Shown piece by piece: positions 1-9,108 of a stretch of 64,000 bases of DNA (positions within the stretch are counted from its first letter, which is position 1; each line of letters begins with the position of its first letter). Both the position numbers and the translations under genes were made by a program. Source of the stretch: an uncultured Eubacterium sp. (GTDB taxonomy: Bacteria > Bacillota > Clostridia > Lachnospirales > Lachnospiraceae); assembly GCA_910584795.1 (NCBI GenBank), contig CAJUBZ010000001.1, positions 264,894 through 328,893 of the forward strand, given 5' to 3'. The notes below the pieces were generated by a model that worked only from the letters and a program-made list of their open reading frames with translations, was not told the origin of the DNA and made no database searches.

Positions 1-25
1 ATAAACCTTATAATCATTTAATTTA

Positions 26-3000
26 TTACCATTTCAAATCAATTACTAAAGCGTCTGCCTTATTATACTGTAATAATGTACTCTGATCATTTACATCATC
101 ATAACAGAATCCATAAGCTAATCCTACAACAGAATGTCTATGGAAGAATCCTGCATAGAAGTTATTAATACTATTCTTATAATATTCACTTACTTTATAG
201 TATTTGTCAGGTTCTGTAGCTACACCTCTGTTGAATGCTGCACACAACTGTGCTTCAATTGCCTTTTCTACACCATTTCCTCTGTCGAATGCGCCTTTTC
301 CTTCTAAAACATCCTGAGTTGTTGGTTTATCTACTTTATAAACAGTTGAATCACCAGTTCTTGTAAAGTGCATCTCATTTCCTACAACTCTTCCAGTAAA
401 GTTTCCTGCCTCTGTACTAAAATTCAAAGTCTCACTAGCATACTTTGTCCAGAATTCATTAATGTAATTATCAAAATAATTACCATACTCTTTTCCTTCA
501 TTAAATGATGCTTTACATGGTGCGATAATTCTATCCTCTTTAACAAGAGTTTTGAATGGTGCAGGTGCTTCGTTTCTAAACGCATTAAAGATTTCATCTC
601 TAGTTCCGATATCACCTACTACTTTATCATATCCACCATATGTCGCATTTCCTACCAAACGGGTAATCATCGGGAAACAGAAATAATCTACACGAGTAGT
701 ATTTCCCCAGTAATTCTTACCTTCAATTGTGAACTCTGCAAATTCGAATAAAGTATTTGCATTTACATCACCAGGATTATTTAAGTCAGGACCTGCATAT
801 CCATTTGAACCTACAAATTTCAAATAAACAGGTTTTCCATAACTGATATACATTCTTCCTGAACGGATAGTTGGTGTATAAACAAAATCAGCTTCTGCTA
901 ATGTATGATAGATATTTGCATACTTACCACCACCTACAGATACTGTATTCAAACTCTCTGAAGCTGGTACCATATTACCATCTTTATCTAAATAACAAAG
1001 CTGGTCATTTGAATTATTTCCTACGATACACCAATAAATTTCATTATCACTGTATTTACCATTTGTCTTATTATTCATCTCAATCGCAATTCTGTCATCT
1101 CTTAATGGAACATTGCTCTTAAGCTGTGGTTTTAATTCTTCCGGACATGTCTCAGGCTCTGTTTCTTTCTCACCTACTCCAGTAATATTAATTGTCATTT
1201 CTAATTTTTCTGACTCTTTTTTACCTACTACTGTAGTTACTGCTACTGTATGTGTTCCTTCAAAATAAACCGGAAGCATGTAACTTCCACAAGCTACACC
1301 TGTACGTCTTCTTTCCCCATCAACATAAACATTATAGCAATCTATATCTCCACGTCCCCAAACAACTTTAACATAACCTGTAGCACCCTGCTCTACATTC
1401 ATTCCAAATGGCTTTGGAATACTGCTGTCTGTTGTAAAATCAATACCTGGCTGTGTCTGCTGTGGTCTTGTTGTCTGTACCGGAGTTGGCTGCGGATTTG
1501 TTGGCTGTGGTGCCGTTGGCTGTGGATTTGTTGGCTGTGGTGCTGTCGGTTGTGGATTTGTTGGCTGTGGCTGCTCTCCTGTTGATTTTGAAGCATTCTT
1601 AATCTTAACATATCCTGTTCCGATAGCATGTTTAATTGTTACTTCGTTAATTTCCTTTGTCAATGCTGACAAATATACTATAACACCTGCCCCTTCGATT
1701 TTTGCTACATTATCAGATACACCATTTACTGTCACTTCACTAATACCTGAAGTAACATTCATGTAAATACCTTTTTCAGCTGCCCAGCCTGGCTGCTGAA
1801 TATTAACGATTTCATTTAACTCCATTGTGGATTTATCATAAAAATAAGTATTTGGTGTATCACCGCCAAGTTCAACCCATTCTGCTGTTGATGCAGAAGG
1901 TGTAGTCTGTGCCGGTGTCTGCTGTGACTGTGTAGTCTGTGCTGGTGTCTGCTGTGACTGTGTAGTCTGCTGTTGTGACTGTGTAGTCTGTTGCTGTGAC
2001 TGTGTAGTCTGCTGCTGTGACTGTGTAGTCTGTGCTGGCTGTTCTCCAGATGATTTTGTACTATCTTTAATAACAACAGTATCTGTTCCTAAACCATGAG
2101 TAATCTCTACTGTATTCAACTCCTGTGTAAATGCTGACAGATACACAACTACACCTGCTCCTTCAGCAACATAACCCGTAGTCTTACCATTAATAGTTAC
2201 AGAAGATATACCTGCTTTAACAGTCATATAAATACCTGTTTCTTCTGCAAATCCAGGTTTCTGAATAGATACAACACTTACTGCTGTATTATCATCATAA
2301 AAATATGTATCTGCCGGATCACCAGGAATTGCTTCCCATACAGTACCCTGACTAGGATCTCTCTCCTTTAACTCAACTTTAAGCTCTACGCCTTTGCTTT
2401 CTTTTCCATTTAAATAGCCTTTAATAGTAATAGTGTGCTCTCCAGCTGTTGCAAATGTATGTGATATAACACCAGCTGCAACTCCCTGTTCTCCGAGGAC
2501 ACCATCATAATATACATTAAATTTCTGTCCACTACTTTCTATTTCAGCATCACTTCCCCATGTAAAAGAAACTTCTAATCCTTTTTTTGATAAAACATTA
2601 TGACCAAAAACTTCTTTTGGTGCCGGTTTACCATCATCTGTAACAGATGGCTGCGTTGTCTGTGGTGGTGCTACCGTTGTCTGTTGCGGTGCTGCCGTTG
2701 TCTGCTGTGATGCTGCTGTTGTTGTCTGTTGTGGTGCCATTGTTGTCTGTTGTGGTGCCATTGTTGTCTGCTGCACATCCGGTTTTGTTGTTACAACAGG
2801 TTTTGTTGTTGCAACAGGTTTTGTTGTTGCAACAGGTTTCGTTGTTGCAGGAACCTTTTTCTTTTTAACGACAACTTTACATTTTAATTTCTTCTTTCCA
2901 ACCTTTGCAATAATTGTAGCTTTTCCTGACTTTTTAGCTTTTACTCTACCTTTTTTTGTAACAGTAGCTACTTTTTTGTTGGTTGATTTCCACTTAACTT

Positions 3001-3181
3001 TCTTTTTAACAGTTTTGTTCTTAACTTTCAGCTTAACTTTTTTACCTACATATAAGGTAACTTTTTTCTTATTAAGCTTCATTTTTCCTTTTGCCTGTAC
3101 ATTTGTCTGAACTGAAGGCATCATTGTAATCATCAATGCCAATGTCAATAAAACTACAAGCACTTTTTTAAATTGTTTCAT
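26..3181 (-). CDS. Secreted modular beta-1,3-glucanase (GH64)
   Basis: Predicted extracellular endo-beta-1,3-glucanase of glycoside hydrolase family 64 (thaumatin-like fold). The start was placed 26 codons inside the open frame, at the ATG preceded by AGAGGAGGAAGATA; it begins a signal peptide (MKQFKKVLVVLLTLAL). Order in the 1051-aa protein: signal peptide, Lys-rich Big2 domain (about 27-107), Thr/Gln/Pro linker, beta-sandwich module (187-275), a module repeated twice (277-377 and 430-530, each with TYFYD and GIYM), a second FN3-like module (585-670), and the GH64 domain (677-1051). GH64 signatures include SGRMYISYG, EFAEFTIEG and AQLCAAFNRG. E816 and D832 are 16 residues apart, the spacing of the known family catalytic pair (E154/D170 in the Streptomyces enzyme). 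No LPxTG or membrane anchor is visible at the C terminus. The duplicated module may bind glucan; that is inference. Confidence 0.85.
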   Translation of the reverse strand: MKQFKKVLVVLLTLALMITMMPSVQTNVQAKGKMKLNKKKVTLYVGKKVKLKVKNKTVKKKVKWKSTNKKVATVTKKGRVKAKKSGKATIIAKVGKKKLKCKVVVKKKKVPATTKPVATTKPVATTKPVVTTKPDVQQTTMAPQQTTMAPQQTTTAASQQTTAAPQQTTVAPPQTTQPSVTDDGKPAPKEVFGHNVLSKKGLEVSFTWGSDAEIESSGQKFNVYYDGVLGEQGVAAGVISHTFATAGEHTITIKGYLNGKESKGVELKVELKERDPSQGTVWEAIPGDPADTYFYDDNTAVSVVSIQKPGFAEETGIYMTVKAGISSVTINGKTTGYVAEGAGVVVYLSAFTQELNTVEITHGLGTDTVVIKDSTKSSGEQPAQTTQSQQQTTQSQQQTTQSQQQTTQSQQTPAQTTQSQQTPAQTTPSASTAEWVELGGDTPNTYFYDKSTMELNEIVNIQQPGWAAEKGIYMNVTSGISEVTVNGVSDNVAKIEGAGVIVYLSALTKEINEVTIKHAIGTGYVKIKNASKSTGEQPQPTNPQPTAPQPTNPQPTAPQPTNPQPTPVQTTRPQQTQPGIDFTTDSSIPKPFGMNVEQGATGYVKVVWGRGDIDCYNVYVDGERRRTGVACGSYMLPVYFEGTHTVAVTTVVGKKESEKLEMTINITGVGEKETEPETCPEELKPQLKSNVPLRDDRIAIEMNNKTNGKYSDNEIYWCIVGNNSNDQLCYLDKDGNMVPASESLNTVSVGGGKYANIYHTLAEADFVYTPTIRSGRMYISYGKPVYLKFVGSNGYAGPDLNNPGDVNANTLFEFAEFTIEGKNYWGNTTRVDYFCFPMITRLVGNATYGGYDKVVGDIGTRDEIFNAFRNEAPAPFKTLVKEDRIIAPCKASFNEGKEYGNYFDNYINEFWTKYASETLNFSTEAGNFTGRVVGNEMHFTRTGDSTVYKVDKPTTQDVLEGKGAFDRGNGVEKAIEAQLCAAFNRGVATEPDKYYKVSEYYKNSINNFYAGFFHRHSVVGLAYGFCYDDVNDQSTLLQYNKADALVIDLKW
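1486..1572. repeat. In-frame linker repeat: PTNPQPTAPQ units
   Basis: Three alternating PQPTNPQPTA units form a Pro-rich linker between the second duplicated module and the last FN3-like module of the glucanase. The composition differs from the other two linkers, so the three arose separately or diverged. Confidence 0.75.
1900..2040. repeat. In-frame linker repeat: QTTQSQQ units
   Basis: About seven near-identical 21-24 bp units encode QTTQSQQ and the variant QTTQSQQTPA between the two copies of the duplicated beta module of the glucanase. The DNA units are almost identical, which suggests recent expansion. Confidence 0.8.
2646..2850. repeat. In-frame linker repeat: TTAAPQQ and TTKPVA units
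   Basis: Tandem short units inside the glucanase gene encode a Thr/Gln/Pro/Ala linker (QQTTMAP, QQTTAAP, then TTKPVA/TTKPVV) between the Big2 domain and the first beta-sandwich module. Likely a flexible, possibly O-glycosylated spacer. Codon-level repetition makes the stretch prone to slippage in replication and assembly. Confidence 0.8.
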
Positions 3182-3305
3182 TATCTTCCTCCTCTTAAAA
3201 TATATTCTGGCATACTTCGTCCAGAACACAATATTCTTATAAAGAATACCATATTTCAAAGTTAAAAAAAGTACACAAATTTTATATATACTCCTTTTTT
3301 TTTAG

Positions 3306-4481
3306 TTAAGCAATCTGAAAAAACATTCGAAACATTTTTCCTAATGTATAAAGATAATTTGCCTCTTTCACATTCTCTGCTGATTCGAGAAAACTCTCGC
3401 CTATTATTTTGTTATTTAATGTATAAGCAATTTTCCCTACAACATCTCCCTGTTTTATTGGAGCACTTATATTTTTTTTCATCGTAATTTCTTTTTTTAT
3501 TTTATTTAAATCATTCCCTTTTGTATCAACATAGGCAAATCCCCTGTGTCTGATTTTGATTTTATCTTTTATCCCACCATTAATTGCAATATTTTTATTA
3601 TAATTTGTATTATCTTTATATACTTTACAGTTAGAGAATCCATATTTTATTAATTCTTCTGCTAAAGAAAATCTGGCTTTATAATCTGGTGCGGCCATAA
3701 TCACTGCAATTAATTCAACACCATCTTTTTCTGCAACTGTAGATACACAATACTTTGCTTTGGATGTACTTCCTGTCTTTAAACCTTTTACATATTGATT
3801 TGTTTTTAACAATTTATTTGTATTTGACAACATGAACTCACTTTCCCCTTTCGCAGTTTTATGGGTAAACGGTTCCATCCATATTGTAGAATATTTAAAT
3901 ATTTCAGGATATTTTGTAATCAGCTCTCTTGACATAATAGCCACATCTTTTGCCGTTGTATAATGATTATCTGAATCCGTTAATCCACAACAATCTTCAA
4001 AATTTGTGTTTGTCATTCCTAATCCTTTTGCCCGCTCATTCATTCTTTTCACAAATTCTTCCTCAGAACCGGATATATGCTCTGCCATAGTAACGGATGC
4101 ATCATTCCCTGATGCAATAATAATACATTTAATCAATGTTTCTACACTTTGCTGTTCACCTTCCTCCAAAAACACTTGCGACCCCCCCATGCTTTTTGCA
4201 TGAGCACTTGTAGTTGCCATATCAGTAAGTTTTACTTTTCCGTTATGTATTGCGTCAAATATTAAAATCATTGTCATGATTTTAGTAATACTGGCAGGAC
4301 TCAATTTCTCATTTTCATTTTCAGCTTTTATAATTGTTCCCGAAGATGCTTCCATTAATAGAGATGATTTTGCTTTTCCTACCTGTTTTGTCTGTTCTGC
4401 ATTTGTTGTTTCCTCTTCTGCATAAACGTTTACGCTAAATATCATTGATAAACTTATAATCAACGCAACTATCTTTTTCAT
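3306..4481 (-). CDS. dacF: D-alanyl-D-alanine carboxypeptidase, PBP5/DacF type (peptidase S11)
   Basis: Trims the terminal D-Ala from peptidoglycan pentapeptides on the outer membrane face. A signal peptide (about 1-21) precedes a complete S11 penicillin-binding domain: SxxK at S64-K67 (SITK), SGN at 124-126 and KTG at 235-237. The roughly 100-residue C-terminal region and hydrophobic end (LGKMFRMFFQIA) fit the membrane-tethering domain of DacF/PBP5. 391 aa is normal length. An in-frame TAA lies five codons upstream of the ATG, so no earlier start exists. The ribosome binding site TGGAG lies inside a terminator-like hairpin that separates this gene from the LtaS-like gene upstream. DacA and DacF cannot be told apart by eye. 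Confidence 0.9.
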   Translation of the reverse strand: MKKIVALIISLSMIFSVNVYAEEETTNAEQTKQVGKAKSSLLMEASSGTIIKAENENEKLSPASITKIMTMILIFDAIHNGKVKLTDMATTSAHAKSMGGSQVFLEEGEQQSVETLIKCIIIASGNDASVTMAEHISGSEEEFVKRMNERAKGLGMTNTNFEDCCGLTDSDNHYTTAKDVAIMSRELITKYPEIFKYSTIWMEPFTHKTAKGESEFMLSNTNKLLKTNQYVKGLKTGSTSKAKYCVSTVAEKDGVELIAVIMAAPDYKARFSLAEELIKYGFSNCKVYKDNTNYNKNIAINGGIKDKIKIRHRGFAYVDTKGNDLNKIKKEITMKKNISAPIKQGDVVGKIAYTLNNKIIGESFLESAENVKEANYLYTLGKMFRMFFQIA

Positions 4482-4522
4482 AAAAAAACTCCATTACACC
4501 TTTATATATTGTAATGGAGTTT
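4482..4522 (-). terminator. Terminator-like hairpin that also contains the dacF ribosome binding site
   Basis: Perfect 13-bp stem: arms 4510-4522 and 4486-4498, loop of 11 nt, followed by a run of seven T on the minus strand that touches the dacF ATG. The 3' arm carries TGGAG at correct distance (7 nt) from that ATG, so folding would both end transcription from the LtaS-like gene and hide the dacF ribosome binding site. Confidence 0.7.
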
Positions 4523-4535
4523 AAAATTTTATATG

Positions 4536-6659
4536 CTATTTTTTATTATTTCTTTTTATTTTCTTTTTACTTTTTGTCTGTGGCTGCAACTCATCATCAT
4601 TAAAAGCAAACAGCTCTGTCTGTGTTAATACATGGTCATCCGAGTTTTGTTGATATACAGATATTTCATCACCTGCTTTTAATTCAGGATAGACGATCAT
4701 TAATGTATTAGGATCAATATATTCTGTAGCCTGTTTTTCCTCATTAATATATACTTTACTATACGTAGTAAAATTATTTCCATATAGATATACTGTTCCT
4801 TCTTCATCATACAACGGAGTAACAGAGCTCAATTTCACTTCATTCAACCCTAGTTTAATATCTGTTGCCTTATATGGATTTTCACCATTGGTAGCATATT
4901 TATCTCCATACAGCAAATCATAAGACAAATTTTTCAATCCTTCGTCATATGTCTCCTGATCTTCTCCTTTATGTTGCTGTGTATACTTATTAATATCACC
5001 GGCATCCATATTTAAACCACCAAGTATCTTAGATTGTAACTGATACGCCTCTAATACCTCACTTGTATAATAGTCATTATCAAAATTAGACCATATTACA
5101 TATTCCGTCTGATAAACATCGCCATTATCCAAATCTTCTCCACTTAAACCAAAACTCGGAAGATGGTCTCCATACATTACTAAAATCGTTTCTTCACCCA
5201 GCTGCTTCAATGCTTTTGTCAGTTTTGCAATAAACTGATCCATTTCATAAGTCTGCATCGCATAATATTGATACTTGTTTTTTGTATCCTCATCTTCTAC
5301 GCCTCTCACTTTTATCGGGTAATCATAATCTCCATCTGTAGGATAACTTCCATGTCCCTGAACTGATATAGCATAAATAAAATCTTGATTTTTTGTAGAT
5401 TTCAAAGCTTCTAAGATATATTCTGTCAAATAATAATCCTTTGCCCAGCCCATTGGGGTAAAGTCTTCAATATGCATATTTTCTATCGTAGTAAATGTAT
5501 CATATCCTAAATTAGAAAATACAACATTACGTCCGTAAAACGTAGCTGTATTATTATGAATTGCATGGCAATTATATCCATATTCTTTTAAATTAAAACA
5601 TACACTCTCACAGGTGGTATCAACAAGTTTTGTCTTGAACGGATACTCACCCGGACCAAAATAATCTAAATTAATTCCTGTCATAACTTCAAACTCAGTA
5701 TTTACCGTACCGGCTCCGACAATTGGAACATTAAAATAACCACTTGGGAATTTTTTCATTAGCTTTTCAAAATTCGGTACAGGATTTTTAGAAAATCTTA
5801 CTCCCTTTAAATGGTTCATATCGAAAAATGATTCTAACTGCAAAAAGATAATATTGGGTTTCTTTTTTGCTTTACTAATTTTTTTCTTTTCCGCTTTATC
5901 TACAATTTTCTCAACAGTCTCGCCTGAATAACTGTTTGGCTTTGCAATACCTGTATTAATAAGACTGTTTGTAAAACAGTATACAAAGCCATAGTCATAG
6001 TAGGAGACACGAAGTTCACCAAATTTCATGGACATAAGCTCAGAACCAACGCCTAGATTAACAGAACCAAAACCTATTATCCATATCATAACGATAGCAA
6101 TGATGTTTCTTGGATATTTAATTTTATGCTGCACTTTGGGTGCCTTAAAAAACAATAATGCCAACAAGGCAATTGCTAAGGTCACACCAACAACAACCAG
6201 AACAATCTGCATCATCGAAAAATATTTTGTAACAACCCCAAATGCACTATCAACCAACATTAAATCTGTTGCCGTAAAAGGCGTTACTCTGTTAGATAAC
6301 AGAATCGAATTGGTGACTCCTAACAACAGCCAGATGAATGAAATCAGGCTAAGCCCCCAGAATCTTCTTCTCATTAAAAATGTAATCGACAATGTCATTA
6401 ATATAATAATTGAATTACATAAAAATACATACGGCGAAGCAATTAAAAAATATACCCCTTTAATAAAAGAACCTCTCGCCAACATTTCAATTACTAAATT
6501 TAGTAAAATTGCTGTTGTCACATACATGTATATACAATGTTTATTATATGTTTTCTTAAAAAACTTCCGAACAACCTGATACCTGGATTGAACTTTATGT
6601 TTTATATTTTTTAATACCAATGTCATTTTATAAAACATTTTTTTTATTTTATCTATCAT
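4536..6659 (-). CDS. LtaS-type lipoteichoic acid synthase / sulfatase-fold phosphoglycerol transferase
   Basis: Membrane enzyme expected to polymerise glycerol-phosphate from phosphatidylglycerol onto a lipid anchor outside the cell. The start was set 7 codons into the open frame because AAAGGAGACAGAG directly precedes that ATG (MIDKIKKMF); the first ATG lacks a ribosome binding site. Several membrane helices (about 35-215) precede a sulfatase-superfamily domain (about 265-600) with NIIFLQLESFFD, FYGRNVVFSNLG and YGDHLPSFG. T318 in GTVNTEFE is the likely nucleophile, by alignment with LtaS GKTSDxE. Unusual for LtaS, about 85 residues follow the catalytic domain and look like an IPT/TIG-type Ig fold (VTPLYDEEGTVYLYGNNF). 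Lies upstream of dacF, another wall enzyme. Substrate could be another phosphoglycerol polymer. Confidence 0.8.
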   Translation of the reverse strand: MIDKIKKMFYKMTLVLKNIKHKVQSRYQVVRKFFKKTYNKHCIYMYVTTAILLNLVIEMLARGSFIKGVYFLIASPYVFLCNSIIILMTLSITFLMRRRFWGLSLISFIWLLLGVTNSILLSNRVTPFTATDLMLVDSAFGVVTKYFSMMQIVLVVVGVTLAIALLALLFFKAPKVQHKIKYPRNIIAIVMIWIIGFGSVNLGVGSELMSMKFGELRVSYYDYGFVYCFTNSLINTGIAKPNSYSGETVEKIVDKAEKKKISKAKKKPNIIFLQLESFFDMNHLKGVRFSKNPVPNFEKLMKKFPSGYFNVPIVGAGTVNTEFEVMTGINLDYFGPGEYPFKTKLVDTTCESVCFNLKEYGYNCHAIHNNTATFYGRNVVFSNLGYDTFTTIENMHIEDFTPMGWAKDYYLTEYILEALKSTKNQDFIYAISVQGHGSYPTDGDYDYPIKVRGVEDEDTKNKYQYYAMQTYEMDQFIAKLTKALKQLGEETILVMYGDHLPSFGLSGEDLDNGDVYQTEYVIWSNFDNDYYTSEVLEAYQLQSKILGGLNMDAGDINKYTQQHKGEDQETYDEGLKNLSYDLLYGDKYATNGENPYKATDIKLGLNEVKLSSVTPLYDEEGTVYLYGNNFTTYSKVYINEEKQATEYIDPNTLMIVYPELKAGDEISVYQQNSDDHVLTQTELFAFNDDELQPQTKSKKKIKRNNKK

Positions 6660-6857
6660 CTCTGTCTCCTTTTGAGCCATAGGTTAATTACAAATCCATT
6701 AACAAATATCTGTACTCTTTCACAATCATACATCAATTTCATTTTTTTTCAAGTATAGGATAAATTATCTATATTTTCACTTTCTAATATTTTTATTAAT
6801 ATACCGTCATTTTATGAAAATAATATGAACATTTTCACATTTTCACACTTTAAACTG

Positions 6858-6885
6858 TTGAATTATCCTTTTTTTGTGCTATACT
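6858..6885 (+). promoter_or_regulatory. Promoter for DAHP synthase gene
   Basis: TTGAAT, 16-nt spacer, TATACT with an extended TGC in front of the -10. It lies about 50 nt upstream of the aroF-type start and is a good sigma-A match. Confidence 0.6.
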
Positions 6886-6934
6886 TTATTTTAAATAAAA
6901 ATCAAATGTTTAATAAGTAAAGGAGACAAATAAT

Positions 6935-7963
6935 ATGGGAAGTACATTTTTTAGAAAATTACCGACACCTTTGGAAATCAAGACAATGTATCCGATTCCG
7001 GAGGCTGTTGCAGAAAAGAAGAAAAAAAATGATGCCGCAATCAGAGAAATCTTTACTGGAAAAAGTGATAAATTTGCTGTTATTATCGGACCATGTTCTG
7101 CTGATAACCAGGAGGCTGTAGAAGATTATGTTCATAGACTTGCAAAAGTCCAGGAAAAAGTTAAGGACAAATTATTAATTATTCCAAGAGTATATACAAA
7201 CAAACCTCGTACAACCGGCAAGGGATATAAAGGCATGCTTCATCAGCCGGATCCGGAAAAGAAACCAGATTTATTACAGGGACTGATTACAATCCGCCAG
7301 TTATTTACAAAGCTTATGGAAGACACCGGTTTACCAATTGCAGATGAAATGCTTTATCCTGAAAATGCCAGATATTTTTCTGATTGTCTGTCATACGTTG
7401 CAATCGGTGCCCGTTCTGTAGAAAATCAACAGCATCGTTTAACATCCAGCGGACTGGATATTCCTGTTGGTATGAAAAATCCTACCAGTGGCGATTTATC
7501 AATTATGCTCAATTCCATTGAGGCAGCACAGGCTTCACACTCTTTTCTGTACAGAGGCTGGGATGTTCAAACGGATGGAAATGATTTGGCTCATGCAATT
7601 CTTCGTGGTGCAGTCAACCAATATGGTTCATGCATTCCTAACTACCACTATGAAGATATGGTAAATCTTTACGATATGTATATGAAGAAAGAGTTTGAAA
7701 ATCCAGCTTTAGTAATTGATTGTAATCATTCCAATTCTAATAAACTTTACATGGAACAGATTCGTATTGCAAAAGAAATCATGCATAATCGTAAACATTC
7801 AGCAGATTTAAAAGGCTTTGTAAAAGGTCTTATGATTGAAAGTTATATTGAAGGTGGAAATCAGCCTGTAGACGGACACTGTTACGGAAAATCTATTACG
7901 GATCCGTGTCTTGGATGGGACGATACCGAAAAGTTACTCTTTACAATTGCTGAAGAAGTATAA
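6935..7963 (+). CDS. aroF: 3-deoxy-7-phosphoheptulonate synthase (DAHP synthase, class I)
   Basis: First enzyme of the shikimate pathway: condenses phosphoenolpyruvate with erythrose 4-phosphate. The 342-aa protein has the class I AroF/G/H signatures: IIGPCSADN, KPRTTGKGYKG, GMKNPTSGD, IDCNHSNS and a late HCYGKSITDPC motif. AAAGGAG lies 9 nt before the ATG. It stands alone as a plus-strand gene between minus-strand operons, with its own promoter and a strong terminator, so it is probably monocistronic. There is no fused chorismate mutase domain. Which aromatic amino acid controls it cannot be read from sequence; the symbol follows the family and not a proven isozyme. Confidence 0.93.
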   Translation: MGSTFFRKLPTPLEIKTMYPIPEAVAEKKKKNDAAIREIFTGKSDKFAVIIGPCSADNQEAVEDYVHRLAKVQEKVKDKLLIIPRVYTNKPRTTGKGYKGMLHQPDPEKKPDLLQGLITIRQLFTKLMEDTGLPIADEMLYPENARYFSDCLSYVAIGARSVENQQHRLTSSGLDIPVGMKNPTSGDLSIMLNSIEAAQASHSFLYRGWDVQTDGNDLAHAILRGAVNQYGSCIPNYHYEDMVNLYDMYMKKEFENPALVIDCNHSNSNKLYMEQIRIAKEIMHNRKHSADLKGFVKGLMIESYIEGGNQPVDGHCYGKSITDPCLGWDDTEKLLFTIAEEV

Positions 7964-7997
7964 TTATCATATTTCTAAAATATTAATTTAGCAAATA

Positions 7998-8037
7998 AAA
8001 AATCCGACAGTTGAAAAATTTAAACTGTCGGATTTTT
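7998..8037. terminator. Bidirectional terminator between DAHP synthase and xerD
   Basis: Perfect 15-bp stem (7998-8012 with 8023-8037) and 10-nt loop. A/T runs on both sides let it serve the plus-strand DAHP synthase gene and the convergent xerD gene. Confidence 0.85.
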
Positions 8038-8043
8038 TCATAA

Positions 8044-8934
8044 TTATGCTTTCGGGTGTGCTTTTTCATACGCTTCCCTGATACGTTTATTGCCAGATGT
8101 CATATAAATCTGCGTTGTAGATATATCTGAATGGCCAAGCATCTCCTGTACCGCCTTTAAATCAGCTCCATTCTCTACTAAATGTGTTGCAAATGAATGT
8201 CTTAATGTATGTGGTGTCAATTCTGACTTTATGCCTGCCTTTTTACCATACGACTTAATCAGTTTCCAGAACCCCTGTCTACTCATTTCTCCACCAGAGC
8301 AATTCGGGTATAAAACATTGCTTGTCTGATTTTTCCCTAACAAACGCTCTCTTCCATCTTTCAGATATGCAATCAAAGCTTTTTTTGCTTCCGAACCAAA
8401 GGGAATAACTCTGTCTTTCTTCCTATCATGACAAACAATATATTCCAATTTTATGTTAACATCATCTGTTTTCAGAGTAATCAATTCTGTAACTCTCATT
8501 CCTGTAGCATACAACAACTCCAGCATAGACTTATCTCTTAACTCTTTTGGAGTATTTCTACACGGCTGCTTCAACAATGCGTCAATCTCTTTTACAGTTA
8601 ATGTTTCTGGTGCCTTCTTTACTATTTTCGGTGACTTTAATGTCAATGCCGGATTCGTTTCAATAACATTTTTTTCACAAAAATAGCTAAAGAAAGCCTT
8701 CATGGATGCTATCCCTCGGGATATTGTTGTGGGTGCTCTTCCAATTTGATTCAAATATGAGATATATTCTTCTAAACTTTCCTTAGAAATAGATGTTATG
8801 TCTACTTTAGAATTTTTAGTATTTAAATAATCATAAAGCTTATTTAAGTCTCTTTTGTAAGAAATTTCCGTATTGCTTGAAGTATTCTTTTCTTTATGCA
8901 ATTGTAAAATGAATTCTTCAATTAATTTTTGCAT
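8044..8934 (-). CDS. xerD: Site-specific tyrosine recombinase XerD
   Basis: Resolves chromosome dimers at dif together with XerC. At 296 aa it has the normal two-domain layout: SAM-like DNA-binding N-terminal domain (1-90) and catalytic domain (about 105-296). Catalytic residues are visible: R147 (GMRVTEL), K173 (DRKKDR), H242 and R245 (HTLRHSF), H268 (LGHSD) and Y277 (TTQIYM). The Shine-Dalgarno GAGG lies 5 nt before the ATG. The downstream order xerD, small membrane gene, nudix hydrolase mirrors the Bacillus ripX-spoIIM-nudF neighbourhood. This supports the housekeeping recombinase over a phage or element integrase, and no att-like repeats are seen. XerC remains a formal alternative. Confidence 0.85.
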   Translation of the reverse strand: MQKLIEEFILQLHKEKNTSSNTEISYKRDLNKLYDYLNTKNSKVDITSISKESLEEYISYLNQIGRAPTTISRGIASMKAFFSYFCEKNVIETNPALTLKSPKIVKKAPETLTVKEIDALLKQPCRNTPKELRDKSMLELLYATGMRVTELITLKTDDVNIKLEYIVCHDRKKDRVIPFGSEAKKALIAYLKDGRERLLGKNQTSNVLYPNCSGGEMSRQGFWKLIKSYGKKAGIKSELTPHTLRHSFATHLVENGADLKAVQEMLGHSDISTTQIYMTSGNKRIREAYEKAHPKA

Positions 8935-9108
8935 TTTTTCCTCGCTAAACTCTATAATAAGAGTGATAAATCCTATTATATAAGTGTTTCTTCAGAAAAT
9001 CAAACACATTTTTTACACATTACTCTCTAAAAAAACAGGGTTACATAAAAATATACCACATATACCATTTTTCCTTTTTATAAGACACAATATCTTGTTA
9101 TTTTATTT

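Noticed and set aside
871..1585. Open frames on the plus strand opposite the glucanase gene
   Set aside because: They lie antisense to a well-supported gene, have no ribosome binding site and show low-complexity composition caused by the linker repeats.
1900..2850. Regularly repeated short DNA units that could look like a CRISPR array or a minisatellite
   Set aside because: The repeats are in frame with the glucanase gene, encode Thr/Gln/Pro linkers and have no unique spacers.
4139..4203. Run of C/G in dacF (around 4183-4190) as a possible frameshift
   Set aside because: The frame continues normally through the SGN and KTG motifs, so the gene is intact.
8044..8934. Tyrosine recombinase as a sign of an integrated element
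   Set aside because: Its neighbours and length fit the housekeeping xerD locus; no att repeats or cargo genes are adjacent.
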